Origin: Salmonella enterica subsp. enterica serovar Typhimurium str. LT2
Lineage (GTDB): Bacteria; Pseudomonadota; Gammaproteobacteria; Enterobacterales; Enterobacteriaceae
Reading direction: 5' to 3'
DNA length: 64,000 bases
Assembly: GCF_000006945.2 (NCBI RefSeq)
Contig: NC_003197.2
Coordinates: 1,922,001 to 1,986,000, forward strand
The notes beneath the pieces are model-generated. The model did not search any database, was not told the DNA's origin, and saw only the letters and a list, made by a program, of their open reading frames with translations. The translations under genes and the position numbers were made by a program. This document shows, piece by piece, positions 53,661 to 63,076 of this stretch; the first letter of the stretch is position 1; each line of letters begins with the position of its first letter.

Positions 53661-54839
53661 ATGACGCTATTAGGCACTGCGCTGCGTCCGGCAGCAACGC
53701 GAGTGATGTTATTAGGGGCAGGAGAATTAGGAAAAGAGGTGGCGATTGAATGCCAACGCCTGGGGATCGAGGTTATCGCCGTCGATCGCTATCCTGATGC
53801 TCCCGCCATGCATGTGGCTCACCGTTCACACGTCATTAATATGCTGGACGGCGAGGCGCTACGTCATGTGATTACAGAGGAAAAACCGCATTATATCGTG
53901 CCGGAAATAGAAGCGATCGCCACCGATACGCTGCGCGAGCTGGAGGGCGAAGGGCTGAATGTCGTGCCTTGCGCCCGTGCAACGCAGCTCACGATGAACC
54001 GCGAAGGGATCCGTCGCCTGGCCGCAGAAGAATTAGGACTGCCGACATCGACGTATCGCTTTGCCGACAGTGAGGCCAGTTTTCATGATGCGGTAGCCGC
54101 AGTGGGTTTTCCTTGCATCGTCAAACCGGTCATGAGCTCTTCCGGCAAAGGCCAGAGCTTTATCCGCTCGGCCGAACAGCTCGCGCAGGCATGGGAGTAT
54201 GCTCAACAGGGCGGACGCGCTGGCGCGGGTCGCGTGATTGTGGAAGGCGTGGTTAAATTTGATTTTGAAATTACGCTGCTCACCGTTAGCGCCGTCGATG
54301 GCGTGCATTTCTGCGCGCCGGTCGGTCATCGTCAGCAAGATGGTGACTATCGCGAATCCTGGCAGCCACAGCAGATGAGCGAACTGGCGCTGAAGCGGGC
54401 GCAAGAGATTGCTCGTCATGTGGTACTGGCGTTAGGCGGTCATGGCCTGTTCGGCGTTGAACTCTTCGTCTGTGGCGATGAAGTCATTTTCAGCGAAGTC
54501 TCCCCTCGCCCGCACGATACCGGAATGGTCACGTTGATTTCTCAGGATCTCTCTGAGTTTGCGCTGCATGTGCGCGCCTTTCTGGGAATGCCCGTAGGCG
54601 CTATTCGCCAGTATGGTCCCGCTGCCTCGGCCGTGATTCTGCCGCAGCTTACCAGTCAAAATGTGACGTTTGATAATGTACACGCGGCGGTAGGAGCCGG
54701 AGTGCAGGTACGGCTGTTTGGTAAGCCTGAGATCGACGGCACCCGTCGTCTTGGTGTAGCGTTAGCGACAGGTGAAAACGTTGAAGAAGCGGTGATAAGA
54801 GCGAAAAAGGCCGTCAGCCGCGTGACGGTAAAAGGCTAA
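53661..54839 (+). CDS. purT: Formate-dependent GAR transformylase PurT
   Basis: ATP-grasp enzyme that makes N-formyl-GAR from GAR, formate and ATP, an alternative to PurN in purine synthesis. It has 392 residues: an N-terminal nucleotide-fold domain (VMLLGAGELGKEVAIECQRL), an ATP-grasp core (CIVKPVMSSSGKGQSF, GVELFVCGDEVIFSEVSPRP) and a short C-domain. ATG 53661 follows AAGGGG. The promoter has a PurR box. REP-like DNA follows the gene. Confidence 0.96.
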   Translation: MTLLGTALRPAATRVMLLGAGELGKEVAIECQRLGIEVIAVDRYPDAPAMHVAHRSHVINMLDGEALRHVITEEKPHYIVPEIEAIATDTLRELEGEGLNVVPCARATQLTMNREGIRRLAAEELGLPTSTYRFADSEASFHDAVAAVGFPCIVKPVMSSSGKGQSFIRSAEQLAQAWEYAQQGGRAGAGRVIVEGVVKFDFEITLLTVSAVDGVHFCAPVGHRQQDGDYRESWQPQQMSELALKRAQEIARHVVLALGGHGLFGVELFVCGDEVIFSEVSPRPHDTGMVTLISQDLSEFALHVRAFLGMPVGAIRQYGPAASAVILPQLTSQNVTFDNVHAAVGAGVQVRLFGKPEIDGTRRLGVALATGENVEEAVIRAKKAVSRVTVKG

Positions 54840-54840
54840 T

Positions 54841-54931
54841 GCGCCATCGCCTGATGGCGACGTTAGCGCATTTTTATCAGACCTGCCTGATCGCCACTCG
54901 TAAGCCCGATAAGCAAGCGCCATCGGGCATT
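54841..54931. repeat. REP-like palindromic element between purT and eda
   Basis: Contains imperfect palindromes GCGCCATCGCCTGATGGCGACG (split by a short loop) and AAGCCCGATAAGC ... GCGCCATCGGGC, the core pattern of enterobacterial REP units. It lies between the convergent ends of purT and eda, the common place for such elements, and may also act as a terminator for both. Confidence 0.65.
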
Positions 54932-54938
54932 TAACGGC

Positions 54939-55580
54939 TTACTGCTTCGCGCCTTCTACCGCTTCGCGCGCCAGTTTGGTGATGCGATCGTAATCACCCG
55001 CTTCCAGCGCGTCGGCCGGCACCAGCCAGGAACCGCCGATGCACAACACGCTTTTCAGCGCCAGATAGTCACGATAGTTTGCCGGAGAGATGCCGCCAGT
55101 TGGGCAGAAACGTACCTGAGAGAACGGACCGGCAATCGCCTGCAACGCTTTAGTGCCGCCATTCGCTTCCGCCGGGAAGAATTTGAACTCTTTCAGACCA
55201 TAGTCCATGCCCAACATCAGTTCAGAAACGGTGCTAATACCGGGAATCAATGGGATAGTGCCTGCCGTCGCGGCTTTCAGCAGTGGCTCAGTCAGTCCCG
55301 GGCTAATCGCAAATTGCGCGCCCGCTTCCGTCACCTCCGCCAACTGCTGCGGATTGAGAACGGTTCCGGCGCCGACAATCGCTTCCGGCACTTCTTTAGC
55401 GATAGCGCGAATAGCATCCATCGCGCAGGCCGTACGTAAAGTCACTTCCAGAACGCGAACGCCCCCGGCCACCAGCGCTTTAGCCATCGGCACCGCGTGC
55501 TCCAGTTTATTGACTACAATGACCGGGACAACCGGGCCGGTGGTCAGGATTGCTTCTGCACTTGTTTTCCAGTTTTTCAT
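54939..55580 (-). CDS. eda: KDPG/KHG aldolase
   Basis: Class I aldolase that splits 2-keto-3-deoxy-6-phosphogluconate into pyruvate and glyceraldehyde 3-phosphate, the last Entner-Doudoroff step; it also acts on 4-hydroxy-2-oxoglutarate. It has 213 residues. The Schiff-base lysine is in LKEFKFFPAE and the base glutamate in RVLEVTLRT. It follows edd by 37 bp on the same strand; in E. coli eda has promoters of its own, and KdgR, encoded at 15668-16459 here, represses it. Confidence 0.97.
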   Translation of the reverse strand: MKNWKTSAEAILTTGPVVPVIVVNKLEHAVPMAKALVAGGVRVLEVTLRTACAMDAIRAIAKEVPEAIVGAGTVLNPQQLAEVTEAGAQFAISPGLTEPLLKAATAGTIPLIPGISTVSELMLGMDYGLKEFKFFPAEANGGTKALQAIAGPFSQVRFCPTGGISPANYRDYLALKSVLCIGGSWLVPADALEAGDYDRITKLAREAVEGAKQ

Positions 55581-55617
55581 CGGAATTCTTCTCTCGCCTG
55601 ATTACTAGTGTGTCATC

Positions 55618-57429
55618 TTAAAAAGTGATACAGGTTGCGCCCTGCTCCGCACCCGACAGCTTTTCGCGCAGCGCGCCAAACAACTCACGCCCCGTTCCGA
55701 CGCGCGACGCGCTCAGGTCCGGAATATGAGGCTGACGAGCGGCAAGTTCCGCCTCGTCGACCAGCAGAGTTAACTCACCTGTCTGCCCATTCACGCGAAT
55801 GATGTCGCCATCGCGCACTTTTGCCAGTAAGCCGCCATCGTAGGCTTCCGGCGTTACGTGGATAGCTGAAGGCACTTTACCCGAAGCGCCTGAAAGTCGT
55901 CCATCAGTAACTAACGCGATTTTGAAACGGCGGTCCAATAATACACCAAGTGGCGGCATGAGTTTATGTAATTCTGGCATTCCATTCGCTTTTGGTCCCT
56001 GATGACGCACGACAACGACACAATCCCGGTCAAGCAGGCCCGCGTCAAACGCAGGCAGCACATCATGCTGACTTTCAAATACCATGGCAGGCGCTTCAAT
56101 GATCTGGTTTTCAACCGGTACCGCAGACGTCTTCATTACTGCGCGCCCCAGATTACCGCTTAGCACCTTAGTACCGCCGTGAGGAGAGAACGGCTTATCA
56201 AAAGAGGCAATGACATCGTTATCCAGTGACCTTTCCGCGCCTTCACGCCAGTCCAGCTCGCCGTTGTTGAGCCAGGGCTCCAGCGTATAGCGTTTCAGGC
56301 CGAAGCCTGCGACAGTATTAACGTCTTCGTGCAGCAATCCGGCATTGAGCAGCTCACGCATCAATACCGGTACGCCGCCCGCCGCCTGGAAGTGGTTAAT
56401 GTCCGCCGGACCGTTCGGATACAGACGCGCCATCAACGGAACCACTTCCGACAAATCCGAGAAGTCATCCCAGTTGATCAGAATGCCCGCCGCGCGCGCC
56501 ATTGCAACCAGATGCATGGTGTGGTTGGTGGAGCCGCCGGTAGCCAGCAGCGCGACAATGCCGTTCACCACGACTTTTTCGTCGATCATTTTACCGAGCG
56601 GCATCCACGTATTGCCGTTGCCGGTAAGACGTGTTACCTGACGTGCGGCAGCGGCAGTCAATGCCTCGCGCAGCGGCGCATCCGGATGCACAAACGAAGA
56701 ACCCGGCAACTGCATTCCCATAAACTCCACCACCATCTGGTTGGTGTTGGCGGTGCCGTAAAATGTACAGGTGCCCGGCGCATGGTAAGAGGCGGCTTCC
56801 GACTCCAGCAGCGCCATTCTGTCTACTTTTCCTTCCGCATATAGCTGACGAATACGGACTTTTTCTTTATTCGGCAGGCCGCTCGCCATCGGGCCTGACG
56901 GAACAAAAATCGCGGGTAAATGACCAAAAGAGAGCGCGGCCATCGCCAGCCCCGGAACGATTTTGTCGCATACGCCGAGGAATAACGCGCCGTCAAACAT
57001 ATTGTGAGAGAGGCCTACTGCTGCCGACATCGCTATCACTTCGCGGCTGAGTAATGACAACTCCATGCCATCCTGCCCTTGCGTAACGCCATCGCACATT
57101 GCCGGTACGCCGCCTGCGACCTGACCTACCGCATTCACGGAATGCAGGGCCTGACGAATAATCTGCGGATAATGTTCATACGGTTGATGCGCAGAGAGCA
57201 TGTCATTGTAGGAGGTAATAATGGCGATATTATTGCGCAACATACTTTTCAGCGAGGCTTTGTCCTCTGGCTGACAGGCAGCGAAGCCATGCGCCAGGTT
57301 GCCGCAGGCCAGTTGAGATCGGTGGACCGTGGCGGTTTTCGCCTGCTCAATGCGGGCAAGATAGGCTTCTCGGGTCTGCTGCGAGCGTTCGACAATACGC
57401 TGTGTTACGCGTAACAAATTAGGATTCAT
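55618..57429 (-). CDS. edd: 6-phosphogluconate dehydratase
   Basis: Iron-sulfur dehydratase of the IlvD/Edd family that makes KDPG from 6-phosphogluconate. It has 603 residues. Cluster cysteines are found in AMCDGVTQGQDGMELSLL, FLGVCDKIVPG and GTCTFYGTANTNQM. The serine-rich C-terminal motif TDGRLSGASGK is also complete. It leads the edd-eda operon. A GntR-like operator lies upstream at 57624-57639. Confidence 0.97.
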   Translation of the reverse strand: MNPNLLRVTQRIVERSQQTREAYLARIEQAKTATVHRSQLACGNLAHGFAACQPEDKASLKSMLRNNIAIITSYNDMLSAHQPYEHYPQIIRQALHSVNAVGQVAGGVPAMCDGVTQGQDGMELSLLSREVIAMSAAVGLSHNMFDGALFLGVCDKIVPGLAMAALSFGHLPAIFVPSGPMASGLPNKEKVRIRQLYAEGKVDRMALLESEAASYHAPGTCTFYGTANTNQMVVEFMGMQLPGSSFVHPDAPLREALTAAAARQVTRLTGNGNTWMPLGKMIDEKVVVNGIVALLATGGSTNHTMHLVAMARAAGILINWDDFSDLSEVVPLMARLYPNGPADINHFQAAGGVPVLMRELLNAGLLHEDVNTVAGFGLKRYTLEPWLNNGELDWREGAERSLDNDVIASFDKPFSPHGGTKVLSGNLGRAVMKTSAVPVENQIIEAPAMVFESQHDVLPAFDAGLLDRDCVVVVRHQGPKANGMPELHKLMPPLGVLLDRRFKIALVTDGRLSGASGKVPSAIHVTPEAYDGGLLAKVRDGDIIRVNGQTGELTLLVDEAELAARQPHIPDLSASRVGTGRELFGALREKLSGAEQGATCITF

Positions 57430-57550
57430 AGAGGCTCCTGAAATTTATCTGTCCGGCTACCGGGTTTACCATGCGTTTCATCAATGTGGAAAGACAGTGA
57501 AATACATGATGTCCGGTGATAATGGGGCAAAATCGTTTCAGGCAGTGTAA

Positions 57551-57587
57551 TAAAAAAAGCCTCGCAGGTGAATCCACACGAGGCTTA
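57551..57587 (-). terminator. Terminator after zwf
   Basis: AAGCCTCG, 14-base loop, CGAGGCTT. On the minus strand the stem is followed by seven T. It stands about 80 bp beyond the zwf stop and separates zwf from edd. Confidence 0.85.
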
Positions 57588-57623
57588 AAAGTGCAAAAAT
57601 GATTCTACAATCTGTGTTAGATC

Positions 57624-57639
57624 ATGTTACCGGTAAAAT
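57624..57639. promoter_or_regulatory. GntR operator of edd
   Basis: ATGTTACCGGTAAAAT, an imperfect palindrome with the GTTACCGGTAA core of gluconate-repressor sites. It lies between zwf and edd, about 195 bp before the edd start codon, so its fit to the promoter depends on a long leader. Confidence 0.7.
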
Positions 57640-57663
57640 ACCACCTAAGAGTGAGTGGCAAAT

Positions 57664-59139
57664 TTACTCAAACTCATTCCACGAACGACCGTCACGGGTA
57701 ATCATCGCCACGGACGCTACCGGTCCCCAGGTGCCCGCCTGATACGGCTTCGGCGCGTCGTTGTCCATCGCCCATGCTTCGGTAATGGAGTCCACCCACT
57801 TCCAGGCTTCTTCCACTTCGTCACGGCGGACAAACAGCGCCTGAATGCCACGCATCGTTTCCAGCAGCAGGCGTTCATAGGCATCCGCCAGGTGCGTCTG
57901 ATTAAAGGTCTCGGAGTAGCTCAGATCAAGCTTCGTGATCTGCAGATTATGCTTATGATCCAGCCCCGGTACTTTGTTAAGCACCTGAATATCTACGCCT
58001 TCATCCGGCTGCAGGCGAATCGTCAATTTGTTCTGCGGCAGGTCTTGCCAGGACTCTTTAAAGAGGTTCAGTTCAGGCGTCTTGAAATAAACCACGACTT
58101 CAGAGCACTTGGTTGGCAGACGCTTGCCGGTGCGCAGATAGAATGGCACGCCCGCCCAACGCCAGTTATCGATGTCGACGCGGATCGCGACGAATGTTTC
58201 GGTGTTGCTGCTTTTATTCGCGCCCTCTTCTTCCAGATAGCCCGGCACCTTTTGCCCCTGCGCAAAGCCCGCGGTGTATTGACCACGAACCGTTTTTTCA
58301 CGCACGTTGGAGCGATCAATCCGGCGCAGCGATTTCAACACTTTGACTTTTTCATCGCGAATACTGTCGGCGCTCAGGTCAGACGGCGGTGACATGGCAA
58401 TCATGCAGAGAATTTGCAGCAAGTGGTTCTGGATCATATCGCGCATCTGACCGGCCTGGTCAAAGTATCCCCAGCGCCCTTCAATCCCCACCTCTTCCGC
58501 TACGGTAATCTCAACGTGATCGATAGTGCGGTTATCCCAGTTATTAACGAATAACGAGTTGGCAAAACGCAGCGCCAGCAGGTTGAGAACCGTTTCTTTA
58601 CCCAGATAGTGGTCGATACGATATACCTGGCACTCTTCAAAGTATTCGCCGACCCGATCGTTAATCTCACGCGAGGTCGCCAGCGAAGTACCCAACGGTT
58701 TTTCCATCACGACGCGCGCCGGTTTGGCGTTGAGTTTAGCCTCTCCTAACCCTTTGCAAATAGCGCCAAAGGTGCTGGGCGGCATCGCAAAATAGTTAAT
58801 GGTGGTGCGGTTTTTTTGATCCAGCATATCGCCCAGGCGACTAAACGCAGGCGTATCGTTAACGTCAAGATTACAAAAATCCAGACGGCCGCTCAGCGTA
58901 TCCCACAAGCCTTCATCAATTTTTTCCTTCATGAAGGTTTCCAGCGCTTCACGCACAACGTGGGTATAGGCTTCTTTATCCCAGTCCGCGCGCCCCACCC
59001 CAATGATACGGGTATCCGGATGGATCTGGCCGGCTTTCTCAAGCTGATACAGGGAAGGCAGCAATTTCCGGCGCGCCAGGTCGCCTTTCGCGCCGAAAAT
59101 GACCAGGTCACATGCCTGGGCTGTTTGCGTTACCGCCAT
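57664..59139 (-). CDS. zwf: Glucose-6-phosphate 1-dehydrogenase
   Basis: Oxidises glucose 6-phosphate to 6-phosphogluconolactone with NADP+, feeding both the pentose phosphate and Entner-Doudoroff routes. It has 491 residues: the dinucleotide fold (FGAKGDLARRKLLPSLYQL) and the active-site signature RIDHYLGKETV are intact. ATG 59139 follows AAGGAG. In E. coli it is controlled by SoxS/MarA and HexR; a HexR-like palindrome lies 47 bp upstream. Confidence 0.97.
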   Translation of the reverse strand: MAVTQTAQACDLVIFGAKGDLARRKLLPSLYQLEKAGQIHPDTRIIGVGRADWDKEAYTHVVREALETFMKEKIDEGLWDTLSGRLDFCNLDVNDTPAFSRLGDMLDQKNRTTINYFAMPPSTFGAICKGLGEAKLNAKPARVVMEKPLGTSLATSREINDRVGEYFEECQVYRIDHYLGKETVLNLLALRFANSLFVNNWDNRTIDHVEITVAEEVGIEGRWGYFDQAGQMRDMIQNHLLQILCMIAMSPPSDLSADSIRDEKVKVLKSLRRIDRSNVREKTVRGQYTAGFAQGQKVPGYLEEEGANKSSNTETFVAIRVDIDNWRWAGVPFYLRTGKRLPTKCSEVVVYFKTPELNLFKESWQDLPQNKLTIRLQPDEGVDIQVLNKVPGLDHKHNLQITKLDLSYSETFNQTHLADAYERLLLETMRGIQALFVRRDEVEEAWKWVDSITEAWAMDNDAPKPYQAGTWGPVASVAMITRDGRSWNEFE

Positions 59140-59185
59140 GTCATTCTCCTTAGTTAATCTCCTGGTACTTTAGCCAGGATATCGT

Positions 59186-59200
59186 TGTAATTTTATTACA
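59186..59200. promoter_or_regulatory. HexR-like operator before zwf
   Basis: TGTAATTTTATTACA, nearly perfect palindrome matching the TGTAATTAAATTACA pattern of HexR sites. It is located in the zwf promoter region. The rest of the 340-bp zwf/hexR gap (59140-59480) has no further clear element. Confidence 0.75.
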
Positions 59201-59480
59201 CAGCACTGTACTGCTTTTACGAGATTACGGAAACCGTAAACGCCTTTTCATGGATGAACCGGCGTTTGATTGGCAATATAATCGGCAAAACGCCTAATAA
59301 AATTGTCGCTTTTCCACACAAGCTGGAACTTAAAATCCGACGTCGGTCATGTAATGAAAAAAAACGACACCTTTTTTAGCCATTTTGCCCCCTTCGGCAG
59401 TCGCCAGGAGTAATATCTAACAAAACGCGCTCGGTTTCGCGCATCATTGAAATCGCTAATACCCATGAGCCTTGCTAATC

Positions 59481-60350
59481 ATGAATATGCTGGAAAAAGT
59501 CCAGTCTCAACTGGAACATTTAAGCAAATCTGAACGAAAAGTCGCCGATGTTATTCTGGCCGCCCCAGGCAGATCGATTCACTTAAGCATTGCCATGCTG
59601 GCCCAGGAAGCTAACGTTAGCGAGCCAACGGTGAACCGTTTCTGTCGCAGCATGAATACCCGCGGCTTTCCTGATTTTAAACTGCATCTGGCGCAAAGTC
59701 TGGCAAATGGCACCCCCTATGTTAATCGCAATGTGGATGAAGATGACAGCGTCGAGGCCTATACAGGGAAAATCTTCGAGTCCGCTATGGCCAGTCTCGA
59801 CCATGTTCGCCAGTCGCTGGATAAATCGGCCGTCAACCGCGCCGTCGATTTACTGACCCAGGCAAAAAAAATCGCCTTTTTTGGTCTTGGTTCCTCCGCC
59901 GCGGTCGCGCATGACGCCATGAATAAGTTTTTTCGCTTCAATGTACCGGTGATTTACTCCGACGATATCGTGCTGCAACGGATGAGCTGTATGAATTGTA
60001 GCGATGATGACGTCGTCGTGCTCATTTCGCATACTGGCAGAACCAAGAGCCTGGTGGAACTGGCGCAGTTGGCGCGGGAAAACGATGCGATGGTGATCGC
60101 CCTGACCTCCGCTGGAACGCCGCTGGCGCGCGAAGCCACGCTGGCCATTACCCTCGACGTACCGGAAGATACAGACATTTATATGCCCATGGTCTCTCGA
60201 CTTGCTCAGCTGACCGTGATAGATGTGCTGGCAACGGGATTTACTTTGCGTCGCGGGGCAAAATTCAGAGATAACTTGAAGCGTGTCAAGGAAGCGCTCA
60301 AGGAATCGCGTTTTGATAAAGAATTACTCATCAAGAGTGATGACCGCTAA
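59481..60350 (+). CDS. hexR: RpiR-family regulator HexR
   Basis: Repressor of central sugar metabolism (zwf, edd-eda, pykA and others) that is released by KDPG. It has 289 residues: an N-terminal HTH (MLAQEANVSEPTVNRFCRSM, about residues 38-57) and a C-terminal SIS sugar-phosphate-binding domain (IAFFGLGSSAAVAHDA; VLISHTGRTKS). The frame begins three codons upstream; ATG 59481 (MNMLEKVQSQ) matches E. coli. It lies between its targets zwf (divergent) and pykA (same strand). Confidence 0.95.
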   Translation: MNMLEKVQSQLEHLSKSERKVADVILAAPGRSIHLSIAMLAQEANVSEPTVNRFCRSMNTRGFPDFKLHLAQSLANGTPYVNRNVDEDDSVEAYTGKIFESAMASLDHVRQSLDKSAVNRAVDLLTQAKKIAFFGLGSSAAVAHDAMNKFFRFNVPVIYSDDIVLQRMSCMNCSDDDVVVLISHTGRTKSLVELAQLARENDAMVIALTSAGTPLAREATLAITLDVPEDTDIYMPMVSRLAQLTVIDVLATGFTLRRGAKFRDNLKRVKEALKESRFDKELLIKSDDR

Positions 60351-60473
60351 AAGCAATAACAATGTTCTACCCTTTTCGTCATCCGGGGACGTTCATTTTA
60401 TACCGTTAAGGTTTCAGAACGACCGGATCAATGTTCACGCAACACCAAGTTGTTTTAGTCAACGGAGTATTAC

Positions 60474-61916
60474 ATGTCCAGAAGGCTTCGCAGAACCAAA
60501 ATCGTTACCACGTTAGGCCCGGCAACTGACCGCGATAACAACCTTGAGAAGGTTATCGCCGCGGGCGCAAACGTAGTACGTATGAACTTCTCTCACGGCT
60601 CGCCGGAAGATCATAAAATGCGTGCTGATAAAGTCCGTGAGATTGCCGCCAAACTGGGGCGTCATGTGGCTATTTTAGGCGACCTGCAAGGGCCAAAAAT
60701 TCGCGTTTCCACTTTTAAAGAAGGCAAAGTGTTCCTCAACATCGGGGACAAATTTCTGTTAGACGCTAACCTGGGTAAAGGCGAAGGCGACAAAGAAAAA
60801 GTCGGCATTGATTACAAAGGGTTGCCGGCAGACGTCGTTCCTGGCGATATCCTGCTGCTTGACGATGGTCGAGTGCAGTTGAAAGTGCTTGAAGTCCAGG
60901 GCATGAAAGTCTTTACCGAGGTCACCGTCGGCGGCCCGCTGTCTAACAATAAAGGCATTAACAAGCTCGGCGGCGGGCTTTCTGCTGAAGCGCTGACCGA
61001 AAAAGACAAAGCCGATATTCAAACCGCTGCGCTGATAGGTGTTGACTATCTGGCCGTCTCCTTCCCGCGCTGCGGCGAAGATCTGAACTATGCACGCCGC
61101 CTGGCGCGCGACGCCGGCTGCGACGCGAAAATTGTGGCTAAGGTCGAACGCGCCGAAGCGGTATGCGACCAAAACGCCATGGACGATATCATTCTGGCCT
61201 CTGACGTTGTGATGGTCGCACGTGGCGATCTGGGCGTTGAAATCGGCGATCCGGAGCTGGTTGGTATCCAGAAAGCGCTGATTCGCCGTGCGCGTCAGCT
61301 AAACCGCGCAGTCATCACCGCAACGCAAATGATGGAGTCGATGATCACCAACCCGATGCCGACCCGTGCGGAAGTGATGGACGTGGCGAACGCCGTCCTG
61401 GATGGCACGGATGCGGTTATGCTGTCTGCCGAAACCGCAGCCGGTCAGTATCCTTCTGAAACCGTTGCCGCAATGGCGCGCGTCTGCCTGGGCGCAGAAA
61501 AAATCCCCAGCATCAATGTGTCTAAACACCGTCTCGACGTGCAGTTCGACAACGTTGAAGAAGCCATTGCCATGTCTGCGATGTATGCGGCAAACCATCT
61601 GAAAGGCGTTACCGCGATCATCACCATGACGGAATCCGGTCGTACCGCGCTAATGACTTCCCGTATCAGCTCCGGCCTGCCGATTTTCGCCATGTCGCGC
61701 CATGAACGCACGCTGAACCTGACCGCGCTCTATCGCGGAGTAACGCCGGTGCATTTTGATAGCGCGGCTGATGGCGTTGTCGCGGCACATGAAGCTGTTA
61801 ATCTGCTGCGCGATAAAGGGTATCTGGTTTCCGGCGACCTGGTTATCGTGACCCAGGGCGATGTCATGAGCACCGTCGGTTCAACCAATACCACGCGTAT
61901 TTTGACCGTTGAGTAA
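60474..61916 (+). CDS. pykA: Pyruvate kinase II
   Basis: AMP-activated isozyme converting phosphoenolpyruvate and ADP to pyruvate and ATP. It has 480 residues with the family motifs VVRMNFSHGSPEDH, the catalytic lysine region AKVERAEAVCDQN, the metal site VMVARGDLGVEI, ATQMMESMI and MLSAETAAGQYPSE. ATG 60474 follows GGAG. The product length equals E. coli PykA. A bidirectional terminator follows before lpxM. Confidence 0.97.
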   Translation: MSRRLRRTKIVTTLGPATDRDNNLEKVIAAGANVVRMNFSHGSPEDHKMRADKVREIAAKLGRHVAILGDLQGPKIRVSTFKEGKVFLNIGDKFLLDANLGKGEGDKEKVGIDYKGLPADVVPGDILLLDDGRVQLKVLEVQGMKVFTEVTVGGPLSNNKGINKLGGGLSAEALTEKDKADIQTAALIGVDYLAVSFPRCGEDLNYARRLARDAGCDAKIVAKVERAEAVCDQNAMDDIILASDVVMVARGDLGVEIGDPELVGIQKALIRRARQLNRAVITATQMMESMITNPMPTRAEVMDVANAVLDGTDAVMLSAETAAGQYPSETVAAMARVCLGAEKIPSINVSKHRLDVQFDNVEEAIAMSAMYAANHLKGVTAIITMTESGRTALMTSRISSGLPIFAMSRHERTLNLTALYRGVTPVHFDSAADGVVAAHEAVNLLRDKGYLVSGDLVIVTQGDVMSTVGSTNTTRILTVE

Positions 61917-61960
61917 AACTCCCCCACGCCTGTTCATCAGGTAGTACAGGGTTTGTCAGC

Positions 61961-61988
61961 ATAAAGCCTCTCTTACGAGAGGCTTTAT
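61961..61988. terminator. Bidirectional terminator pykA/lpxM
   Basis: ATAAAGCCTCTC, short TTAC loop, GAGAGGCTTTAT, followed by TTT. It lies 45 bp after pykA and one base before the lpxM stop, so it probably acts on both transcripts. Confidence 0.88.
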
Positions 61989-62960
61989 TTATTTGATGGG
62001 ATAAAGATCTTTACGCTTATACGGCTGAATCTCGCCTGGCTTGCGGGTTTTGAGCAGCTTCAGGATCCAGGTGTACTGTTCCGGATGCGGGCCGACAAAA
62101 ATTTCGACCTCTTCGTTCATCCGTCTGGCGATAGTGTGGTCGTCAGCCGTGAGCAGATCGTCCATTGGCGGGCGAATCTGGATAGTCAGGCGATGCGTTT
62201 TACCATTATACACCGGGAAAAGCGGTATCACGCGTGCGCGGCACACTTTCATCAGCCGACCAATTGCAGGCAGCGTCGCTTTGTATGTCGCAAAGAAATC
62301 AACGAATTCACTATGCTCCGGGCCGTGATCCTGGTCCGGCAGGTAGTAACCCCAGTAGCCCTGACGAACAGACTGAATAAAGGGTTTAATCCCGTCATTA
62401 CGCGCATGCAAACGTCCGCCGAAACGCCGACGCACTGTGTTCCAGATATAGTCAAAAACCGGATTACCCTGATTATGAAACATCGCCGCCATTTTTTGCC
62501 CCTGAGAGGCCATCAGCATGGCTGGAATGTCGACGCCCCAGCCATGCGGTACGAGAAAAATGACTTTTTCGTCGTTACGACGCATCTCCTCGATAATCTC
62601 CAGACCTTCCCAGTCAACACGCTGTTGAATTTTTTTCGGACCGCGCATCGCCAACTCAGCCATCATCGCCATTGCCTGTGGCGCGGTGGCGAACATCTCA
62701 TCGACAATCGCTTCGCGCTCAGCTTCGCTACGCTGCGGAAAGCACAACGACAGATTAATTAGCGCCCGGCGACGAGAACTCTTCCCCAGCCGTCCGGCAA
62801 AACGCCCCAGCGTCGCCAGCAAAGGGTCGCGGAATGATGCCGGTGTTAATGCGATCCCCGCCATTGCCGCCGCGCCCAACCAGGCGCCCCAATACTGTGG
62901 ATAGCGAAAGGATTTTTCGAATTCAGGGATATACTCACTATTATTTTTTTTGGTTTCCAT
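61989..62960 (-). CDS. lpxM: Lipid A myristoyltransferase LpxM (MsbB)
   Basis: Inner-membrane acyltransferase that adds the final secondary myristoyl chain to Kdo2-lipid A. It has 323 residues with one N-terminal membrane segment (about 25-45) and the HX4D/E catalytic motif in VPHGWGVDIP. The rest of the LpxL/LpxM fold (YYLPDQDHGPEHSEFVDFF, later RVIPLFPVYNG) is intact. Mutants make less endotoxic lipid A, well known for Salmonella. It lies between pykA and mepM, both separated by terminators. Confidence 0.97.
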   Translation of the reverse strand: METKKNNSEYIPEFEKSFRYPQYWGAWLGAAAMAGIALTPASFRDPLLATLGRFAGRLGKSSRRRALINLSLCFPQRSEAEREAIVDEMFATAPQAMAMMAELAMRGPKKIQQRVDWEGLEIIEEMRRNDEKVIFLVPHGWGVDIPAMLMASQGQKMAAMFHNQGNPVFDYIWNTVRRRFGGRLHARNDGIKPFIQSVRQGYWGYYLPDQDHGPEHSEFVDFFATYKATLPAIGRLMKVCRARVIPLFPVYNGKTHRLTIQIRPPMDDLLTADDHTIARRMNEEVEIFVGPHPEQYTWILKLLKTRKPGEIQPYKRKDLYPIK

Positions 62961-63031
62961 GCTTTTCCAGGGTCTGCTGACGCGAAAAGGAATTGTGAAT
63001 AGTGTAGCGACGTCTGCGTCTCACACAAAAC

Positions 63032-63061
63032 AAAAAAGCCGGCACACATCGCGTACCGGCT
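63032..63061 (-). terminator. Terminator after mepM
   Basis: AGCCGG, 13-base loop with CACAC, CCGGCT; six T follow on the minus strand. It begins 16 bp after the mepM stop. Confidence 0.8.
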
Positions 63062-63076
63062 CTGTCAGCGCATTTG

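Noticed and set aside
57655..58392. 245-codon plus-strand frame inside zwf
   Set aside because: Antisense shadow of a highly expressed, strongly biased gene.
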